A stretch of 64,000 bases of DNA, taken from assembly GCF_947507565.1 (NCBI RefSeq), contig NC_089183.1:2542001-2606000 (forward strand), in the 5' to 3' direction. The stretch's first letter is position 1; every line of letters begins with the position of its first letter. The stretch is from Oscarella lobularis (taxonomy: Eukaryota; Porifera; Homoscleromorpha; Homosclerophorida; Oscarellidae). The position numbers and the translations under genes are program-made. The notes beneath the pieces were generated by a model. That model saw only the letters and a program-made list of their open reading frames with translations, made no database searches and was not told where the DNA came from. Below are positions 58,150 to 64,000 of the stretch, in pieces.

Positions 58150-58688
58150 GCGTTGCGCACTATTAGCGTAGATTTCTTTTGGGCTTTGTGCCAATAGATC
58201 GAGTAGCGATTGCTGGATAGTAATTGTATTTCTCTCTTGGTATTCTCTTCCACGTAATACCAGCGAACGAACAGGGAGCTACTCCGTTTGTCATTGTCAG
58301 TAAAGATACACGATAGTTGTGCAGACTGGGACCAAAGCACTGTGATTTCACGTCGAATTGCCGTAAGGTTACGAGGCTCTGCGTAGAACTTCTAGTCAAA
58401 ATCTATAGGGTCTGGTATAAAGGCGGTAAGCGTACCGTAAACTTCAACCTGGAATCGCGAGTTAGAGCAGGCGTAAATACCCGCGTCTTTGAGCTTCAAT
58501 GTCGATATTTGCAGTTTGGTGTAACCACCATCGTTGCTAATTTTGGCTAAACTGTTATTGGCGGCGCTGTACGGCTTTCTGTCTTTCGTCCATGATTGAA
58601 TTTTGTCGCAGTAGATTTGAAGTCCTTGTCCCACGGTGAACTGAAACCGTTGGAGCAACGCTATTGTTAGAAAGAAAAATTGAAAGCT
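58150..58688 (-). pseudogene. Truncated copy of Ig receptor (Ig 1 and part of Ig 2)
   Basis: Ig 1 (SNDGGYTKLQISTLKLKDAG) and the first part of Ig 2 (LWSQSAQLSCIFT ... WHKAQKKSTLIVRNA) match the receptor at 1-2,880 closely. The copy breaks off near 58,150, just before the DAGMYKC of Ig 2. No FN3, membrane or tail exons follow. It is a gene fragment unless it splices to something unseen. Confidence 0.8.
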
Positions 58689-58839
58689 GGGGCGGGGGCA
58701 TCAAGATGAAACTGAAAACCGCACGGTTAGAGAAGCCGTACTGCAAATACGCGTGGATGAACTTTGCTGCTCTGCGAACTTCGCAACACTTCTTGGAATC
58801 GACGTAGTACAAAATTATTCCTATATAGGTTACATATGC

Positions 58840-59807
58840 ATTATAGCCTCGGCGGCCTCCCCTTGGGATCAAGGCCTGCATGAGAACGAGGCTAAGGATA
58901 CGTTAGTTTGGAACGATACATGATACGCGAGACTTTCTACTGTACGAAGAGTCTAGATCATGCGATGCTGACATTGCCGCGGGAGGGCCATCCTTTACCT
59001 TCCGATAATGCTGCGGTAACAAGTACTATGCACAGGGGCCAAAGGCCTTTCGCGGGAGCAGACATCTTTTACACAGGAAAGGCGCAAAGGGACCGGGCAA
59101 ATTGTTGTTGCAGTTGGAATGCGGTAAAGCTATATATAGGGCGAGGCATAAATCGGAACCCCTGGGGCACTCTTTCACGTGATTGTGGGCCGAACGTTTG
59201 TGATGTGTATAGGATTTGAAGGTCAATCTGTGCATTCCTACATGCACAAACTCCAAAAAATTGCAATACATTATTTCTTGCCAAGAATATGATTTCTAGA
59301 GCTTTGGTTTAAGCTTTTGTTTGTTTATCCTGCCAGAAGCAAAACCGCGCTTTAGTTAACTGTCACGTGCAATTTTTCCGCAGAGTCGTTTCACCGTACC
59401 GGTTTTCTTTCAGAAACGCGTAGGAAATGGTCAAAGTTCCCACGCATCACCTCAAGCAAAAAATGAGAAAAGCAATACTTGTATTATAACTTCGGCCATG
59501 CATGCGCAAAGGTCTTCTTGCGACGTGCATGATTTTTTGCCGCGAAAGCGTAGGAGAAGATCATTCAATCGCTTTTCAAGTGACACTTATCAGCTACGAT
59601 CGCACACCTATTTTGATTACAGTTCTAAACCACTCCAGTCAAAAGCTAAAAATCTATATACACGCCTGAGTCCCTCGACCAGAATTGAAACTGAAGCGAA
59701 TTAAGTCAGAGGCGTATCGTGATCGAAAAGCTGGAATAAGTTGCTTCAGCAGTCAGTTCTTCCTTAGAAAACTGAAAATTGGCCAAAATCTGGCATCCTT
59801 TCGAGAA
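58840..59807. other. Duplicate of the 3.0-3.5 kb block
   Basis: Contains a GAGGCTA-type repeat (58,850-58,895) and the TATA-containing block (58,920-59,215). The rest is diverged and shows no supported gene. Confidence 0.5.
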
Positions 59808-60068
59808 TCAAGTGGAATCAGCCTGTATACCGCCCGGCCGTCGTTCATCGCGTAAAGGAAACATCGGATCGTACTGAACAATCCCTGAGAATCGTACCAC
59901 CAAAGAGAGGACGTCTATAAAGCTAGCAAGATGGGCGACGGCTTCCAGATTCTGAGTCTGCCTCGACCATTGCTCGAGCAGCTGCAGAGTACTGCGCAAC
60001 TGCGCATAAATAGCATGCAAATCGCCACTGCCAACGCCGCCGTCTAGCAGCGCTCCTACGCTTGGCAA
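59808..60068 (-). other. Possible exon of unknown gene, longer duplicate
   Basis: Longer version of 3,516-3,725: LPSVGALLDGGVGSGDLHAI, then LLEQWSRQTQNLEAVAHLAS and a hydrophobic FIDVLSLVVRFSGIV, ending in a stop. It is preceded by an AG acceptor-like site. Helical, no recognised domain. Conservation of the first part in two copies supports coding, weakly. Confidence 0.35.
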
Positions 60069-63029
60069 AACTTAGTCGCCAGAGTATCCACGGAAAAGGG
60101 CTCATCCTATAGACTACCTACGTCCAAAGCTCTTGCACTCCGCGTCAGTAGATGATTTACAAAGAAAAGGCTAAGGAGAAAGCTCTTTCGGTACAAAAGA
60201 AGGAAGAGGGGGCGCGTGCGGAAGTAGCCTAGTCGACGGCGACGATGCAAATTTCAGCTGCACCCTTGGACCACATGCATAGTACACCGTACTTGGCGCG
60301 ACGACGTTGCACGTACCCGCGGCGCATGAAAGCCCGAAATGCTGTAGCCTAACACTGCTAACTCTCTTTATTGCGTCTGCTCGGAAACAGAGAGAGAGGA
60401 GAGAGGAACCCCCTTTGCGTATTCTAGAGCATGCATCACAGTGAGCCACAGCTAGCTGTTGCCTAGAGTACGACTGAAAGTAAATATAGGTGTAGAACTA
60501 GCTGACCATGCATGCAGTCGAGCTGAGCAAATGCCTCTGATTAAATAATAGATACCTGGACGCCCGAATCGCTGCTTCCTTCACTATAAGACAATGGTCT
60601 TTCATTTTGATGTTGCCAAAATGACGCATCAATAAACTAGCGGGCTAATACAAAGACATCAGAGAGACGTGACGTTTGATCACATCCGTGTGACGACGTT
60701 CCGTTCAAGGGAGATCAAATTTGATTGTCAGTGACGCGCAGATCGATTATTTAACCGAATCCTGTAGTCAAGCGTAAGGCCGAGTTCGCCGTGAGCTGAA
60801 AGTCTGGCGACGTGGTCGAGGGAGAGCTAGGAATGCTTCCGTGCAAAGGAGGAGTTGATCGGGAATTCAAAGTAGATATCGAATAGCAATAGTCTAGGAA
60901 GGTACACTCGTTGCTGAGATATGAGAGGTGGAGTGCTTCCTGAAACCTCGAGTGATGCTTCGCCATGACAAACAATTTAAACGCCGTATAGGATACAGGG
61001 AACACTATTGCAGATAGTTAAAACTAAAATTAATTAGGATCAGTACTAGCCAGCTACACACACCCATTTCGAATTCTAAAAGACTCTAACTCCTAAAAGA
61101 GACAGGTGAATTGTCGACAGGCCTAAGAAAATCTAGTTGTTGCAAGTCCATTAGCTAGTAGACAATGGGCGTCTACATAATCAGCCTAAATTAGCTGAAA
61201 GTCCATTGACCTAAAATAGGCATCTATTTAAACCAAAATTACGTCAATAATCCATTGACATGGTCTAAACGGGGTGGCGGCTGCCAGCTAAGCACGTTTA
61301 GGGATAAGGAGCTATAACCTATACTAACCTCTAACCGCCCTACCTACTGACAGCCGCCCTAAGACCTAATGCAGAGGCCCATGCACACTAACGCAGTCGC
61401 CAGAGATATGCAGAACCGAGCACGTGACGAATCCAAAATCTATACAACGAATGCGTGTCGTCCCCGCTACGCTCACTGCCACATACACATGTGACGCATC
61501 ATGCGCTGCCATGACACCAGCCCTCACTCTTGAACCCCAACCCACTAAATGTTTAGATTCGATTCGAAATTGTCTAAGCTCAAGAGCGTCGGTAGTGGCA
61601 CGACAGGCAATCCGCATCGTGTACGTAGCAGAGAGCCCCGACCCCTAAGTGTACGCCTACTCCGCCGGGGGGGCCCCCAAAGGAAAACCTCGGAAATAAT
61701 TACTTGATCTTCGTCTGCGCTATCTCTTAGGCAGACCACGTGGACCGCGTCGGCTTTGAAACGAGAAGAAGCACTTTTTCTTTGTTGCGGAAAGACGCCA
61801 TTTGAATTCGATCGGTTCCTGAAGGTCTCGTGTCGCGATTGCCTTTCTGAAGTCTTCATCTTCGAAAACGGCAGCTCTCTAGTGCGCGAGCGTCTACCTA
61901 GTGAAAAAAAGTAACCTTGGGCGAACGAAAATCAAAAGGCGAACGCTTTTGTACCAGTTTCACCCAGTGAGATTCCTCGTCGGGGTCCCCGGTCAGAAGG
62001 CAGCTACGCGCCTAGAGGCAGGTAGCCCAATGAAGCGGAAATGGCGCCGAGAAAGGCGTCACCTTGAGCGTTGAAAGGAGAAAGAGCTTGAGTCGGTTCG
62101 CCATGACAATTGCACATACGGGAGCTCCTAAACTTCGTTCCATGGCCGACGACTTCGTTTGGGCTTGGGCGATCAAGAAGGGGGAAATGAATTGAGTGAA
62201 GGCGCTCGCTCCTGGAATCAAGACGCTAGATAAACAGAGCGTTTTTTTCGAGAATGATCGTAATTTCATACCCTAGAAAAACCTAGAAACCGCCATCGCG
62301 TCCAAAGTGTTGCTCTTATTGCTGCATAATTGTGTGCCAAGGAGTAAGTAACCACAGTGGTAAATCACACAGTGTCAGACGAATTTGCACTCGTTTTCAA
62401 TTTTGGTCTTTTGCATGCGCTTTCATCAGCCTTAATAATCAAATAAAAAGTATATCTCAAATGACAAAGTTTTGTTTTTTATAGCACCGGCACTCCAACC
62501 CCCAAACCCACCCCCAAACCCACGTATCCAACGCAGAGTCTTCCAATTTCCAGACGTCAAGGTAGATGGCGCGACCGTCGTAGTTAGATTTGAGGTTGAT
62601 GACGTTGAAGGAATTACCGTCGCGTTTGCAGGTGAATTGGATGGCGCGACCGTCGTAGTATAGCCTGTATAGGTGTATTGCAGAGAGCTAAAAATAAAAT
62701 TAATTAGGATCAGTACTACAATTGTAGCAAGCTACAATACCATTCGAATGCTAAAAGACTCTAACTCCTATAAAAGAGACAGATGAATTGTCAAATGTTG
62801 AAGATAGACAGAGCTATAGTGTATCTGTGATTGCCGGAAGTACTGTATACTGTGGAAAAAAGCTCCGTGTGGCGTATAGCTCAAACTTGATGGTCACTTG
62901 CGTCAGTTTGCACCTATTTCACGTTCTCCGGGAACTAAGGCAAGCGTACAAATTTACATTCAGAGAACAGGACCTTTCCAGCATATACGGGTCTCACATG
63001 CAAATTACGACTCGACTTCGCGATCGACG
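60069..63029. other. Long stretch without a clear gene
   Basis: 60,100-60,780 matches 3,730-4,500. 60,830-61,110 matches 27,536-27,800. 62,365-63,029 is the 5' flank of a ROCO gene. Between them, 61,130-62,340 is not seen elsewhere in the window and has no supported gene. Confidence 0.5.
62565..62662. repeat. Direct repeat GATGGCGCGACCGTCGTAGT
   Basis: A perfect 20-bp direct repeat about 73 bp apart, within a short open frame (DGATVVV ... LDGATVVV). It may be a small coding repeat or a chance remnant; it interrupts the otherwise duplicated ROCO flank. Confidence 0.5.
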
Positions 63030-64000
63030 ATGAGTGCCTCGGTTCAGCATCTTAGTGCTCTTAGACGCGGAGAGAACGTACGATACAAAAATTTCGTTTA
63101 CAGAATACAAACTGTCGGCCAAATGAAACGCGAAGATCGGTAAGTCAGTGCTGAGTCTGAATTCCGACGCGACATACGCAGTTCGAAGGCTTAACCAAGC
63201 CCTTTTGTTTCCTAGCTGGCATTGCAAAGACTGTTCTAGCGATGAAGATGCAGTCCTTTGTGTAGAGGGCGATTATGAGGCTGTTTTAGAAAGTGATAGC
63301 CTACCGTTCGCTCTTTCGAGCCTGACTGAAGTATCGGCCATAAGTATTGATTGTGACGCTGCACGAAATATTTCACTGGAAAGTATGAGTGGAATTACAA
63401 GAGCTCAAATAGGTCGAATGCAGAGGTCCGGGCTGTGCTACTCTCTACCACCTCTGCCTTCGTGTCTCAAAGAACTATGTGTGATCAACGTTAACGAAAA
63501 CAGCATTTTAACGGCAGTAGAGAGACAAAAAGAACTACGCTCTCTAACGATCAGAATACCCATACTCGATAAGTGCACCGCGCTTCAGCTTGAGAGTCTG
63601 CCTCTAGAGAAGTGGTCGAAACTAGAGAACCTAGACAAACTCACTATAACTTCCTCTAGCTTGAAAAAATTTCCCAAAAGCTTCTCAAAAATAACGGCTC
63701 TAAAGAAGCTTGATTTGAGTGACAAAAGTGAATTAAAAAGTCTTCCTGAAGATATAGGGTCAAAACTAAAGAACCTGGAAGAACTCGACATGAGCTGTTG
63801 TGATCTACAAGAACTTCCAATTAGTTTGGGTAACGAGACTGCACTAAAGAAGCTTGATTTGAGTGAAAACTGGAATTTGAAAAGTCTTCCTGAAGAGATA
63901 GGGTCAAAACTACAGAACCTGGAAGAACTCAACTTGTGGGGGTGCGGTCTGCAACAACTTCCAAATAGTTTGAGTAACCTAACTGCATTGAAGAAGCTTA
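63030..64000 (+). CDS. LRR-Roc-COR family protein, copy 5 (N-terminal part, runs off window)
   Basis: Exon 1 63030-63139 (start MSASVQHLSALRRGENV), intron 63140-63215 with GTAAGT donor and CCTAG acceptor, exon 2 from 63,216 open to the last base. The leader agrees with copy 1 (SDEDAVLCVEGDYEAVLESD) and lacks the 13-bp deletion of copy 3. The first LRR modules (SLPEDIGSKLKNLEELD) follow. Whether Roc, COR and Death domains are intact lies beyond the window. Confidence 0.85.

Noticed and set aside
61545..61859. Open frame of about 104 codons on the minus strand
   Set aside because: No start context, no splice pattern, no recognisable residues; low-complexity composition.

Overview
This is nuclear DNA of a eukaryote, most likely an early-branching animal. 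Genes are split by very small introns (about 49-76 bp where I could place both ends) with good GTAAGT donors, TACTAAC-like branch sites and CAG/TAG acceptors. The protein content includes Ig/FN3 receptors, a LRR-Roc-COR-Death protein, an ependymin-related protein and a secreted flavin amine oxidase. Moderate GC and tiny introns suggest a sponge, perhaps a homoscleromorph, but the sequence alone does not prove this.

The window is dominated by segmental duplication. The core repeated unit is a convergent gene pair. On the + strand is a ROCO-type protein (N-terminal leader, long leucine-rich repeat array, Roc GTPase, COR, then two C-terminal Death domains). On the - strand, about 1.1 kb away tail to tail, is a protein of about 1,100 residues in roughly 27 exons that I reconstruct as SAM - ubiquitin-like - degenerate SP-RING/MIZ-like - vWA - UBC (E2) - U-box (E3). 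Unit 1 is 5.7-16.3 kb and its E2/E3 gene is cut by a 200-N gap. Unit 2 is 16.5-26.3 kb and its ROCO gene starts in the gap. Unit 3 is 28.0-39.1 kb and its ROCO gene is a pseudogene. Unit 4 is 49.7-56.2 kb and keeps only a Death-domain remnant of the ROCO gene. Unit 5 begins at 63.0 kb and runs off the end. A spacer-only remnant lies at 4.7-5.7 kb. Only copy 1 of the ROCO gene looks fully open. All three complete E2/E3 copies (units 2, 3, 4) look open.

At the left edge (1-2,880, - strand) is a transmembrane receptor with Ig and FN3 domains. Its cytoplasmic tail carries tandem repeats with ITIM-like tyrosine motifs. A truncated copy lies at 58.1-58.7 kb inside a second duplicated block (3.0-4.5 kb matching 58.8-60.8 kb). 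Between units 3 and 4 (39.6-49.6 kb) lies mostly single-copy sequence: a small cysteine-rich secreted protein, an ependymin-related gene with a transposon in intron 1 and a likely frameshift, a flavin amine oxidase, a large foldback element, and exons of a possible METTL25-like gene.

Mobile elements include two short elements sharing CAGTGGCG ends and 5-bp target duplications, a 160-bp near-perfect hairpin, a 650-bp foldback element, a 290-bp inverted repeat and a GAGGCTA-type repeat family. No tRNA, rRNA or CRISPR array was recognised. Exon limits given are read by eye from splice consensus and comparison between copies.
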